DNA of 64,000 nt from an uncultured Lachnospiraceae bacterium (lineage in GTDB: Bacteria; Bacillota; Clostridia; Lachnospirales; Lachnospiraceae), in contig CANRMI010000010.1 of assembly GCA_947631685.1 (NCBI GenBank), positions 36,841 to 100,840 on the forward strand, written 5' to 3'. Each line of letters begins with the position of its first letter. Positions within the stretch are counted from its first letter, which is position 1. Shown here one piece after another: positions 53,564 through 62,263 of the stretch. The notes under the pieces were generated by a model. That model saw nothing but the letters and a program-made list of their open reading frames with translations, ran no database searches and was not told the DNA's origin. Both the position numbers and the translations under genes were made by a program.

Positions 53564-54368
53564 AACACGGACGGCGGTGGAACTCAGCCGTCAGGAAGCC
53601 TATGTGCGAAAACACAGGCAGTACAAGCGCAGGATAACCTCCATGCGCGCCGTCATTTTCTTTCTGTTTCTGGCCCTCTGGCAGTTTTCCTCTTCTGCCG
53701 GGCTGATCGACAGCTTTTTCTTTTCCAGCCCTATCCAGGTAGTGCTCTGCTTCTGGGAGCTGCTCACCGAGAAATCGCTCCTTATGCATATCGGCATTAC
53801 CCTGTTTGAAACATTGGCCAGCTTTCTGCTGGTATTCCTGGCCGGTATGGCCTGCGCCACCCTGCTCTGGTACTCCTCCGGCTTTTCAAAAGTCGCGGAG
53901 CCCTATCTGGTAATACTGAACAGTCTGCCAAAATCCGCGCTGGCGCCCCTTTTCATCGTCTGGCTGGGCACAGGTACCACCACCATTATCGTCGCCGGTA
54001 TCTCCGTGGCCATATTCGGCTCCATCATCAGTCTTTACACCGGATTTTCACAGGTGGAGCCGGAAAAGATCACTTTGATCTATACCCTTGGCGGCAAAAA
54101 GCGGGACGCTTTCCTAAAGGTGGTTCTCCCTAATTCCGTTCCCATTATCCTAAGCACCATGAAGGTCAATATCGGCCTGGCGCTGGTGGGCGTGGTGATC
54201 GGAGAATTTCTCGCCGCCAGACGGGGACTTGGCTACCTGATCATTTACGGTTCCCAGGTATTTCAGATGCACATGGTCATCACGTCCATTATTCTTCTAT
54301 GCATCATCGCCATGGGCCTGTATCTCCTGATCCAGCAGATGGAGCGCAGACTGGGCAGCCATCTTTAA
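53550..54368 (+). CDS. NitT/TauT-family ABC transporter permease
   Basis: 272 residues, six membrane helices, with the permease EAA-type loop (FSQVEPEKITLIYTLGGKK; RDAFLKVVLP). It carries the substrate across the membrane for the adjacent ATPase. The N-terminus has a basic cytoplasmic tail before the first helix (about 34-54). The start has GGGAGG nine bases upstream. A terminator follows. Confidence 0.9.
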   Translation: MKKSKTRTAVELSRQEAYVRKHRQYKRRITSMRAVIFFLFLALWQFSSSAGLIDSFFFSSPIQVVLCFWELLTEKSLLMHIGITLFETLASFLLVFLAGMACATLLWYSSGFSKVAEPYLVILNSLPKSALAPLFIVWLGTGTTTIIVAGISVAIFGSIISLYTGFSQVEPEKITLIYTLGGKKRDAFLKVVLPNSVPIILSTMKVNIGLALVGVVIGEFLAARRGLGYLIIYGSQVFQMHMVITSIILLCIIAMGLYLLIQQMERRLGSHL

Positions 54369-54396
54369 GCTTCATTTCTCACTTCCTGCACTTCTT

Positions 54397-54430
54397 AAAA
54401 AACGGGATACCTTTGACGGCTCCCGTTTTC
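54397..54430. terminator. bidirectional terminator between ABC permease and aldolase genes
   Basis: A 9-bp stem AAAACGGGA/TCCCGTTTT with T-runs on both sides, serving the converging plus-strand ABC pair and minus-strand aldolase gene. Confidence 0.85.
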
Positions 54431-54442
54431 TACATAAGGCAG

Positions 54443-55417
54443 TTAATCCTGCATCATCACTTCTTTGTAAAATTCCGAATAATCCTGACGCTTATCCTTG
54501 GTAAACTGAATCGCGGTCTTGGGGTGCTCATTTAAGAGTCCCGTCATCAGATACTGAAGATCGTATCCCCATACCACGCCCTCTTCCCGCATCTTTATCA
54601 TATGCTTTTCAATAAACTGGATCACGGGATAGATATTGTACTTGGGATTGCGCAAAAATCCCAAAAGCAATTCCATGGCACAGTTGCCGGCTCCTCTGCC
54701 CATACCCATGTATGTACCGTCCAGCCAGTCCACGCCGTCCCCCACCGCTTCAATGGTATTGGCAAAAGCCAGCTGCTGGTTGTTGTGGGCGTGCATACCC
54801 AGCTTTTTACCGTACTTTGCCGCAAAATTCATGTACATATCCGAGATCCTGGCAATCTGCTCCGGATAGAGGGAACCGTAGCTGTCCACAATGTAGAACA
54901 CATCCACGGGAGTTTTTCCCAGAATGTCCAGGGCCACAGCTAGGTCGCTCTCCTGGGCATTGGAAATCGCCATGATATTGCAGCTGGTCTCATATCCCTT
55001 GGCAGAAGCGTCCTCTATCATGTCCACCGCGGCCGGAATGGTATTTAAGTAGGTAGCTACCCGGATCAGATCGATGGGACTCTCACTGCGGGGCAGGATG
55101 TCCTTTTTGTAGTCGCATCTTCCCACATCCGCCATAACGGAAAGCTTCAGCTCGCTTGGGTTGTCCCCCACGATCTCCCTGATATCCTCGTCCTTACAGA
55201 ATTTCCACTTGCCGAATTTACTCTCGTCAAAGATTTCCCTGGAAGCCTTGTACCCAAATTCCATATAGTCCACACCGGCCTTGATGTTGGCCAGGTACAG
55301 ATCCTTTACAAATTCATCCGTAAAATAAAAATCATTCACCAGTCCGCCGTCCCTCAAAGTAGCGTCCACCACCTTGATGTCCGGCCGGTAATCCATCAGC
55401 TTAGACAGTTCCTTCAT
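54443..55417 (-). CDS. HMG-CoA lyase/DRE-TIM-type aldolase-domain protein
   Basis: 324 residues, a TIM barrel of the DRE family: VVDATLRDGGLVNDFYF (catalytic RD-x-G and metal Asp), YMEFGYKASREIF, and metal His pair in GMHAHNNQQLAFANTIEA. Relatives split or join C-C bonds next to acyl groups (HMG-CoA lyase, 4-hydroxy-2-oxovalerate aldolase). Substrate unknown. It overlaps the SseB-like gene by 17 bases and is probably cotranscribed. GGAGGAGG precedes the ATG. Confidence 0.87.
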   Translation of the reverse strand: MKELSKLMDYRPDIKVVDATLRDGGLVNDFYFTDEFVKDLYLANIKAGVDYMEFGYKASREIFDESKFGKWKFCKDEDIREIVGDNPSELKLSVMADVGRCDYKKDILPRSESPIDLIRVATYLNTIPAAVDMIEDASAKGYETSCNIMAISNAQESDLAVALDILGKTPVDVFYIVDSYGSLYPEQIARISDMYMNFAAKYGKKLGMHAHNNQQLAFANTIEAVGDGVDWLDGTYMGMGRGAGNCAMELLLGFLRNPKYNIYPVIQFIEKHMIKMREEGVVWGYDLQYLMTGLLNEHPKTAIQFTKDKRQDYSEFYKEVMMQD

Positions 55418-56216
55418 CAGTATCCTCCTCCTTTTGGCCGCTGCCGGCTAAGGCCGCCACATAGGATTTTGTAAGGGGCAGTCCCACCCCCGCCGGATTC
55501 AGCATAAATCCTATGGCTCCGTCCGGTAATGCCATTTTATCCATCTTTTCTATATCCGTCAAGACCAGTCTCGTCCCCGCCTCCGGCTTAAAGTGCAAAA
55601 CCTCCAGTCCGTCGCTGAACACGGGCAGCATGAGCCTGTCGTCCTTTAATCTTATCATCATCAGCTGCGCGGCTTTTTTCCCGTCCTTTTCCACTTCCTT
55701 GACAGGAAGTAAAAATCTGGCTCTCTGCAAATTAGCCGCCATTTCTTCTTCCATGGCCCGGCATTTCTCCTGATCCGGCTTTTCCCCGCCGCTGCGCATC
55801 GCCTGCAGAAAATATATCATACTCAGCTGCAGGCTGGGATTCTCCGGAGGCGCTCCGCCAGGCTGCTTGTCCTTGGGAATCTGTGATAGATCCGGACGCT
55901 TTATCAGTTCTTTCAGTTCCAGGCGGATCTGCTCCTCCCCGGTATCAAACACCAGCACATTGATGCCATAGGTAAAAAATCCGGACAGCGTTTTTAACAG
56001 ATCCTTATTTTCTACCTTCACCGCTGCCGCCGCTTTTTTCCCTTCCGTCAGACATTTTGCCCGCTCTACGGCCTTTTTCTCTTCCGTATACAGGAAACAT
56101 TCGTCGTCAAAGGTTTCCTCATTGCACTCCACATAAGGCAGATGCGTCAGTCTGGAATAAAGGATATAGACCTTTTCCAGCGTGGAAATTTTTTTCTTAA
56201 ACTCTTCTTTTTCCAT
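55401..56216 (-). CDS. SseB-family protein
   Basis: 271 residues. The N-terminal part resembles the SseB N-terminal domain (STLEKVYILYSRLTHLPYVE) and the C-terminal part an SseB-like repeat (FSDGLEVLHFKPEAGTRLVL; GFMLNPAGVGLPLTKSYV). Roles of this family are poorly known. The ATG at 56216 is used because the longer frame to 56249 starts inside the T-run of the tRNA terminator; the GGGGAG nearest to it is about 15 bases away, so start confidence is low. It is cotranscribed with the aldolase gene. Confidence 0.75.
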   Translation of the reverse strand: MEKEEFKKKISTLEKVYILYSRLTHLPYVECNEETFDDECFLYTEEKKAVERAKCLTEGKKAAAAVKVENKDLLKTLSGFFTYGINVLVFDTGEEQIRLELKELIKRPDLSQIPKDKQPGGAPPENPSLQLSMIYFLQAMRSGGEKPDQEKCRAMEEEMAANLQRARFLLPVKEVEKDGKKAAQLMMIRLKDDRLMLPVFSDGLEVLHFKPEAGTRLVLTDIEKMDKMALPDGAIGFMLNPAGVGLPLTKSYVAALAGSGQKEEDTDEGTV

Positions 56217-56241
56217 ATGGACAGTATCTTTCTCCCCTTGC

Positions 56242-56281
56242 AAAAACATCCCCGAAAAGCAGCGTCATCAGCTTCCCGGGG
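56242..56281 (-). terminator. intrinsic terminator after tRNA-Thr
   Basis: An 11-bp stem (56250-56260 with 56271-56281, two G-T) and a 10-base loop, followed by TTTTT on the minus strand. Confidence 0.82.
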
Positions 56282-56291
56282 ATATGTGTAC

Positions 56292-56364
56292 AGCTGAAAA
56301 AGGGACTTGAACCCTCGACCCCTTCATTACGAGTGAAGTGCTCTACCAACTGAGCTATTTCAGC
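56292..56364 (-). tRNA. tRNA-Thr (anticodon CGT)
   Basis: A complete cloverleaf on the minus strand: acceptor GCTGAAA/TTTCAGC, D arm GCTCAGTTGGTAGAGC, anticodon arm CTTCA-CTCGTAA-TGAAG (anticodon CGT, reading ACG), T arm GAGGG-TTCAAGT-CCCTT. Discriminator base is U. The 3' CCA is not encoded. Confidence 0.95.
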
Positions 56365-56393
56365 AGGTGCCCTTAACGGTCACAACAATAGCT

Positions 56394-56422
56394 ATTATAA
56401 AGGCTTCCCGTCAAAAAATCAA
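56394..56422 (-). promoter_or_regulatory. sigma-A promoter for tRNA-Thr
   Basis: Minus strand TTGATT (56417-56422), 17-base spacer, TATAAT (56394-56399), about 30 bases before the tRNA. Confidence 0.7.
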
Positions 56423-56458
56423 TGGGGTAATTTGGAAATTTTGCAATTTTTCCAAAAC

Positions 56459-57319
56459 CTATACCTGATGCACATCCAGTCTGGGAAAAGGAATGGTGAT
56501 GCCTGCCCCGTCCAGGGTATATTTCGTTTCCTCCGTCAGCCGCCACTTGGCCGGCCAATAATCTTCTTTCTTCACCCAGAACCGAATCCCCAAATTGATT
56601 CCGGATTCCCCCAGGCTGTCCGCAAATACCAGCATTTCCCGGTCCTTTATCACGGCCTCATCCCGACTAAGCATCTCCATTAACGCTGCCCTGGCCGCCT
56701 GAATATCGGAATCATAGGAAATGCTTACGGGAATATCCAGCCTCCGATAGGGCGCCTCCGTTACATTCGTTATACTGTTGTTGGCCAAAGTGCCGTTCGG
56801 CAGAATAATGACACGATTGTCAGGTGTTTGCAGTTTGGTGTAAAAAAGCTGAATTTCCGACACCGTCCCCTCGTTTCCCTTGGCGTCCTCTTTGATATAA
56901 TCCCCCACTTTAAAGGGTTTTAACAGCAGTATCAGCACGCCGCCCGCAAAATTGGACAGGCTCCCCTGAATGGCCAGACCAATGGCCACGCCGGCGGAAC
57001 CTAAGAGCGCCACGATACTGGCGGCATCCAGCCCGAAACCGGAAGCCACCAAAAAGGCCAGCAACACATAGAGGACCGCCTTTACAAAGGAATCCAGAAA
57101 CTGCATGACGCCTACGTCCGCTTTGGCGCGCCGCAAGGACTTTTGCAGCAGTCTGCGCAGCAGCTTGATGACTTGTACGCCGATAAAGACTGCCGCCAGG
57201 GACAGCAGTATGCGGATGCCAAGCCCCAGCGCTTTCTCCGGCAGTTCCTTTAAAAACTCCTCCAGCACGCCCCATTCTTTTTCAATATCCGGCTGGCCTT
57301 GTATGATTGCAGCAAACAT
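56459..57319 (-). CDS. small-conductance mechanosensitive channel (MscS family)
   Basis: 286 residues. Two or three helices, with the pore helix segment LGSAGVAIGLAIQGSLSNFAGG (residues about 111-132) and the cytoplasmic beta domain (VGDYIKEDAKGNEGTVSEIQ; RVIILPNGTLANNSITN). MscS channels open under membrane tension to release solutes after osmotic down-shock. It follows glgB by about 20 bases and is last in the DUF1015-glgB-mscS run. GGAG lies about 11 bases before the ATG. Confidence 0.9.
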   Translation of the reverse strand: MFAAIIQGQPDIEKEWGVLEEFLKELPEKALGLGIRILLSLAAVFIGVQVIKLLRRLLQKSLRRAKADVGVMQFLDSFVKAVLYVLLAFLVASGFGLDAASIVALLGSAGVAIGLAIQGSLSNFAGGVLILLLKPFKVGDYIKEDAKGNEGTVSEIQLFYTKLQTPDNRVIILPNGTLANNSITNVTEAPYRRLDIPVSISYDSDIQAARAALMEMLSRDEAVIKDREMLVFADSLGESGINLGIRFWVKKEDYWPAKWRLTEETKYTLDGAGITIPFPRLDVHQV

Positions 57320-57337
57320 ATTGCGATCTTTCTCCTT

Positions 57338-59590
57338 TTATTTCTTCTCTTCCGCGGTCTTCTTTCTGCCTGTTTTGGTCTTGGCGGCGGTATCATCTTC
57401 CCGGTATTCCAGAATGCTTAGGGCAAGAGGCGCCAACTTCACTTGTATGGAGCAGGGCCTTTCGTCCCATTCCTTCTTCGCGGTCTTCTTGATCCGGGCG
57501 TTGACATTTCCGCTTCCGCCAAATTCCTCATCATCCGTATTGAGGATTTCCTTATATCCGCCCTCATAGGGCACCCCGATCCGCATCTGCAGGGGTACAC
57601 CGGAAAAATTGGCCGCCACCACCAGGGTATCGGTCTTCTTTTTCCCCTTGCGCAGATAAGTTAAGAAGCATTCGTTTCCGGCAATGCTGTTGATCCACTC
57701 GAAGCCTTCCGGAACCTCGTCCAGCTCATACAGCGCCGGCAGATTTCTGTAGATACTGTTCAGCCGTTTCACCAGATTTCTGATACCCTGATGCGCCGGA
57801 TAGTCCAGGAGATTCCATTCCACCCTGCGGTTTTCGTTCCACTCGTCAAATTCTCCAATATCCTGTCCCATAAACAGCAGCTTTCTTCCAGGATGCGTCA
57901 TCAAATACGCGTAAGTCAAGCGCAGGCCGGCGAATTTCAACTCCAGCCCTCCGGGCATCTTGCCTATCATGGAGGATTTCCCATGTACCACCTCGTCGTG
58001 GGAAAAAGGCAGGATGAAACGTTCGCTGTAGGCATATATCATACTGAAAGTCAGCTCACCGTGATGATAGCTTCTGAAATAGGGATCGTATTTGATATAA
58101 TTCAGGTAATCATTCATGAATCCCATGTTCCATTTCAGGTCAAATCCCAGGCCGCCCTCCTCCAGGGAACCGGTGATCATGGGCCATGCGGTGCTTTCCT
58201 CCGCAATGCTCAATACATCCGGATCTCTCTTCTTTAAAACGGAGTTCAGGTGCTTGATGAACTCTATGGCTTCCAGATTTTCATTTCCCCCATATATATT
58301 GGCAATCCACTCCCCGTCCCGTTTGCCGTAATCCAGATAGAGCATGGAGGCCCCGGCGTCCATACGGATCCCGTCCGCATGGTATTTTTCCACCCAGAAA
58401 AGCGCGTTGGCGATCAGATAGTTCTTGACCTCCGGCCTGCCGTAGTTATAGATCAATGTGCCCCACTGGGGATGCGCCCCCTGTCTGGGATCCAGATGCT
58501 CATACAGACAGGTGCCGTCAAAGCTGGAAAGCCCATAGGTATCCCTGGGGAAATGAGCGGGCACCCAGTCCAAGATGACGCCGATCCCTGCTTTATGCAT
58601 CTCATTCATAAAATACATAAAATCTTCCGGAGAACCGTATCTGGCGGTAGGCGCATAATAGCCAATGGTCTGGTAGCCCCAGGAGGCGTCGAGGGGATGC
58701 TCCATAATGGGCATCAGCTCCACATGGGTATAGCCCATTTCCTGCACATAGGCGATCAGTTTCGGAGCGATCTCCCTGTAATTCGCGTACTCCTCCCCTT
58801 CCCCGGGCTCCGCGAAGCTGCCCAGATAGAGTTCATATACGCTCATGGGCACAGAACCCTTCTGTATCCTGCCCCGGCTCCTCATCCACTGGGCATCTTC
58901 CCATTTAAACTTCCTCAGGTCCGCGATAACGGAAGCGTTTTCCGGCCTCATCTGGGCGCCGTTGCCGTAAGGATCGGATTTCAGATAGGTCAGCCCCGTC
59001 TTTAGCTTCAACTCAAATTTATAGTTATCTCCCGGCTTTGCCCCAGGTACAAAAATCTCAAAAATACCGGAGGGCAGCCTGTGCATCTGATGCACCCGTC
59101 CGTCCCAGCGGTTAAAATCCCCCACCGCGCTGACTCTTATGGCATTGGGTGCCCACACGGCAAAATAAGTACCCCCTTCCCCGTCCAGAGTCATGGGATG
59201 TGCTCCCAATTTTTCGTAAATGGTATAGTGGATACCGTGGGAAAAGGCCGCTTCGTCCTCCGGCGTGATCAGGGAGCTGTGTCTGTACGCGTCCCCGCAC
59301 ATTTCCAGCCGCCCATCCTTATAGGTTACGATGTAACGGTAGGGAGGCAGCTTCTTTTCGGGAAGCCAGAGGGCAAAAAAGCCGTCGTCATCCGCCATTT
59401 CCATATTTTTCTCGGACATATCCGTCAAAAACTGTATCTGCACCTTTTTCGCTTCCGGTCTGAACATCTGGATCAGCGTGCCGCTTCCCGCGGGATGCGG
59501 GCCCAAAAGGGCATGGGGATTGGCCGCTTCCGAATAGATGATCTCTTCAATGGCAGGCCAGTTCATCAGTTTATACAGCTTCTTATTCAT
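57338..59590 (-). CDS. glgB: 1,4-alpha-glucan branching enzyme
   Basis: 750 residues: two N-terminal CBM48-type modules, then the GH13 barrel with catalytic residues in ADGIRMDAGASMLYLDYG (nucleophile Asp, residue about 410), EESTAWP (acid Glu) and SHDEVVHGKSSM. It makes alpha-1,6 branches in glycogen. A Lys-rich tail (KTGRKKTAEEKK) ends the protein. The start overlaps the DUF1015 stop by ATGA. No other glg gene is in the window. Confidence 0.96.
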   Translation of the reverse strand: MNKKLYKLMNWPAIEEIIYSEAANPHALLGPHPAGSGTLIQMFRPEAKKVQIQFLTDMSEKNMEMADDDGFFALWLPEKKLPPYRYIVTYKDGRLEMCGDAYRHSSLITPEDEAAFSHGIHYTIYEKLGAHPMTLDGEGGTYFAVWAPNAIRVSAVGDFNRWDGRVHQMHRLPSGIFEIFVPGAKPGDNYKFELKLKTGLTYLKSDPYGNGAQMRPENASVIADLRKFKWEDAQWMRSRGRIQKGSVPMSVYELYLGSFAEPGEGEEYANYREIAPKLIAYVQEMGYTHVELMPIMEHPLDASWGYQTIGYYAPTARYGSPEDFMYFMNEMHKAGIGVILDWVPAHFPRDTYGLSSFDGTCLYEHLDPRQGAHPQWGTLIYNYGRPEVKNYLIANALFWVEKYHADGIRMDAGASMLYLDYGKRDGEWIANIYGGNENLEAIEFIKHLNSVLKKRDPDVLSIAEESTAWPMITGSLEEGGLGFDLKWNMGFMNDYLNYIKYDPYFRSYHHGELTFSMIYAYSERFILPFSHDEVVHGKSSMIGKMPGGLELKFAGLRLTYAYLMTHPGRKLLFMGQDIGEFDEWNENRRVEWNLLDYPAHQGIRNLVKRLNSIYRNLPALYELDEVPEGFEWINSIAGNECFLTYLRKGKKKTDTLVVAANFSGVPLQMRIGVPYEGGYKEILNTDDEEFGGSGNVNARIKKTAKKEWDERPCSIQVKLAPLALSILEYREDDTAAKTKTGRKKTAEEKK

Positions 59591-60846
59591 AAATCCCTTC
59601 CTCCCTTCTTCTCCAAGCTGTGCAGGAACAGGCCGCTGCGCAGCTTTGGTTCAAACCAGGTGGACTTTGGAGGCATGAGCAGTCCGGCGTCCGCCACGGC
59701 AAACAGTTCCCCAATGGAAGTAGGATACATGGAAAATGCCGCTTTCATATCGGTATGCACCCGTCTTTCCAGTTCTCCCAGTCCCCTGATTCCTCCTACA
59801 AAGTCGATCCGCTTATCGGTCTTAGGATCCTCTATCCCCAAAACCGGCCCCAATACCCAGTCCTGCAGAATGGAAACATCCAGATTTTTTACGGGATCAT
59901 CGCTCTTTGTCTTGTCCATGGCGGTAAGAAGATACCACTTTTCCTCCAGAAACAATCCAAATGTCCCCTTGTCGGCGGGCCTTACAGGCTCTCGCCCCTT
60001 TTCTTCCACCCAAAAAGCCTGGGCTATTTTATCCAGAAATTCTTCTTTGGAATAACCGTTCAGATCCCTGATTACCCGGTTATAATCCATAATCTTCAGC
60101 TCGCTGTCCGGAAACAGTACGGAAAGGAAATAGTTAAATTCCTCTTCTCCGGAAAATCCGGGATTTTCCTGTCTGCGTTTGAGCCCCACCTTGACGGCGG
60201 AGGCACAGCGGTGATGTCCGTCCGCAATATAGATACTGTCCATTTGCTGAAAAATAGCGCGGATCTTCTTCATATCCTCTTCGTTGTCCACGCGAAATAC
60301 CCTGTGGGCGATTCCATCCTCGGAAATAAAATCATACAGCGGGGATTGTTGTCTGCTGCGGGCTATGATCTCCTGCAGATCCTCTCTGTTGCGGTAAGCC
60401 AGAAAGATCGGCCCCGTCTGCATGTTTAAGGTATCCACATGGCGGATACGATCCTCTTCCTTATCCGTTCTGGTGTTCTCATGTTTTTTGATCACGCCAT
60501 TTATATAATCGTCAATGGAAGCGCATGCCACGATCCCGGTCTGGCTTCTGCCCTCCATCACCAGCTCATATAAATAATAGCAGGGGGCTGCTTCCTGTAT
60601 AAATTCTCCGTTTTGTATCTGTTCCTCCAGCAACTCCCGCGCCTTTGCGTATACCCGGGCATCATAGGTATCCACCGCATCCGGAAGCTGCGTTTCCGCC
60701 CTGTCTATCCTGAGAAAAGAGTGGGTATCTCCCTCCACTGCCCGTTTTGCTTCCTGCCTGTTATACACATCATAAGGAAGCGCCGCTATGCGGCTTTCCC
60801 AGCCTTTCGCCGGTCTGAAAGCCCGAAATGGTCTGATCTCTGCCAT
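59587..60846 (-). CDS. DUF1015 domain protein
   Basis: 419 residues of the DUF1015 family: IRPFRAFRPAKGWESRIAAL at the N-terminus, HENTRTDKEEDRIRHVDTLN in the middle and IADGHHRCASAVK with a His/Asp cluster. Function unknown. It is first in the glgB operon, coupled by an ATGA overlap. CGAGG precedes the ATG. Some relatives lie next to serine or sugar-phosphate genes; that pairing is not seen here. Confidence 0.88.
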   Translation of the reverse strand: MAEIRPFRAFRPAKGWESRIAALPYDVYNRQEAKRAVEGDTHSFLRIDRAETQLPDAVDTYDARVYAKARELLEEQIQNGEFIQEAAPCYYLYELVMEGRSQTGIVACASIDDYINGVIKKHENTRTDKEEDRIRHVDTLNMQTGPIFLAYRNREDLQEIIARSRQQSPLYDFISEDGIAHRVFRVDNEEDMKKIRAIFQQMDSIYIADGHHRCASAVKVGLKRRQENPGFSGEEEFNYFLSVLFPDSELKIMDYNRVIRDLNGYSKEEFLDKIAQAFWVEEKGREPVRPADKGTFGLFLEEKWYLLTAMDKTKSDDPVKNLDVSILQDWVLGPVLGIEDPKTDKRIDFVGGIRGLGELERRVHTDMKAAFSMYPTSIGELFAVADAGLLMPPKSTWFEPKLRSGLFLHSLEKKGGRDL

Positions 60847-60895
60847 GTAAAAATCCTCGTTTCTTTATATTCTGACGCTGAAACCCGTTTTTTAT

Positions 60896-60924
60896 ATTCT
60901 ATCAAAAATTACTATACATCACAA
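60896..60924 (-). promoter_or_regulatory. sigma-A promoter for DUF1015-glgB-mscS
   Basis: Minus strand TTGTGA (60919-60924), 17-base spacer, TAGAAT (60896-60901), about 45 bases before the DUF1015 ATG. Confidence 0.55.
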
Positions 60925-60969
60925 GTCAATGGTGATAAAATAATGGAGAAAAGAAAAGGAGTGAGTCTT

Positions 60970-61251
60970 ATGACAGGAGAAGACAGAAAAATCTTAGCCA
61001 GAATCAACAAATACGCGGAATCCGTTATGGCCGATATTGATCCTCAGAAAGTACAGGTATCCTCACAGATAGATAAACTGAAACCCATTTTACAGGAAAT
61101 CGCGGATGAACAGGGCGTTTCCCTGGAAGAATTTTTTATCCGCTACATGGACCTGCAGAGTGAATCCGCCTGTCTGGCCAATCAGAAGATGCGCGCCAGC
61201 CTGGAAGACGTCCTGGACGAGGGCGAAGACGGCACCTTTCTGTACCGGTAA
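60970..61251 (+). CDS. conserved hypothetical protein, 93 aa
   Basis: A small acidic protein, MTGEDRKILARINKYAESVM..., all helical with no Cys-based or catalytic motif; family not recognised. The start is set at the ATG with AAAAGGAG eight bases upstream rather than the longer open frame, whose earlier part overlaps the opposite DUF1015 gene. It stands alone on the plus strand between convergent and divergent neighbours. Confidence 0.6.
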   Translation: MTGEDRKILARINKYAESVMADIDPQKVQVSSQIDKLKPILQEIADEQGVSLEEFFIRYMDLQSESACLANQKMRASLEDVLDEGEDGTFLYR

Positions 61252-61265
61252 GTATCTTCATCGTT

Positions 61266-62105
61266 TCAACTTTGTAATCTTTTTGGAAATAATCTATAAC
61301 CTTTTTTCCTGGCATAATCTCCAATGATAAAAGCAACCGCTATAATAAACAGAATAAATGCAGATAATACATCCCAAATATCACATACAGGCCCTCCAAT
61401 CATTTTTGACAATGCACTGTTTATCACAAATGTAAACGGGATTGCAAACAAAAATGTGATTCCTGTTGCCAGTAGTTTTCGTTCCTTAAGTCGATAATAC
61501 AGGATATAAATTATCCACAAAAATACAAGTGAAATAATCGACATAATTCCGCCAATGCGGAATACCTCACTGACTTTTATCAAAACACTTAATATATACA
61601 TAAATGGTACAATGAGAATGCTAATAGCTATCATCGCCACCAACACGCCTTTCTTCCCCAACAATATAACCGGAAAAGATGCTATCCACGCAACCAAGAC
61701 AGAGCTAAGCACAATAAGCGACCATGTCAGTGTTCCCGAAATAGCGATATCACATATGCAACATACCACAATGCCTATAACCATAGCGATTGTGTATATT
61801 GTTGATATTATGGCGTTCTTGTTCATATTATTTTCATCTTTTCTTTTTAATTCAATGAGATTTTCACTTACTTTTTCTTCATAATGATTCATTTCTATCC
61901 TCTCCCCACTTAACAGTTCGTTGACCGTAACATCTAAAATATTACAAAGTTCCAACATAATAGATGAATCAGGCATACATTTTCCCGTTTCCCATTTAGA
62001 AACAGCTCTGTCAGTAATGTTTAACTTTTCCGCTAATTGAGCTTGTGTAAATCCTTTTTCTTTTCTGCAACCAGCAATAAACTTTCCTGTATCAATTTGA
62101 TTCAT
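61266..62105 (-). CDS. XRE-family regulator with C-terminal membrane domain
   Basis: 279 residues. HTH domain (1-70; KGFTQAQLAEKLNITDRAVS) of the Cro/CI type, then about six membrane helices (about 95-270). Membrane-tethered XRE regulators are common in Clostridia and often act as sensors, but the signal and targets are unknown. GGAGG precedes the ATG. Its base composition looks AT-richer than its neighbours, suggesting recent acquisition; this is by eye only. Confidence 0.85.
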   Translation of the reverse strand: MNQIDTGKFIAGCRKEKGFTQAQLAEKLNITDRAVSKWETGKCMPDSSIMLELCNILDVTVNELLSGERIEMNHYEEKVSENLIELKRKDENNMNKNAIISTIYTIAMVIGIVVCCICDIAISGTLTWSLIVLSSVLVAWIASFPVILLGKKGVLVAMIAISILIVPFMYILSVLIKVSEVFRIGGIMSIISLVFLWIIYILYYRLKERKLLATGITFLFAIPFTFVINSALSKMIGGPVCDIWDVLSAFILFIIAVAFIIGDYARKKGYRLFPKRLQS

Positions 62106-62263
62106 TACAATATGCCTCCTTTCATGCTATACTTTACAATCTTTATCTGCTTCTGTACACAAACTGTAAGTAGAATCATCAAACTCAACCATTGGTTGGG
62201 AGAGGGGTCGTGTTTGATACATTCACACAAGAGCGTACTTTGTGCACACTATTAAAAATGAAT

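Noticed and set aside
56431..56456. 8-bp AT-rich inverted repeat after mscS as a terminator
   Set aside because: Too weak (six A-T pairs of eight) and no T-run; it also lies just upstream of the tRNA promoter.
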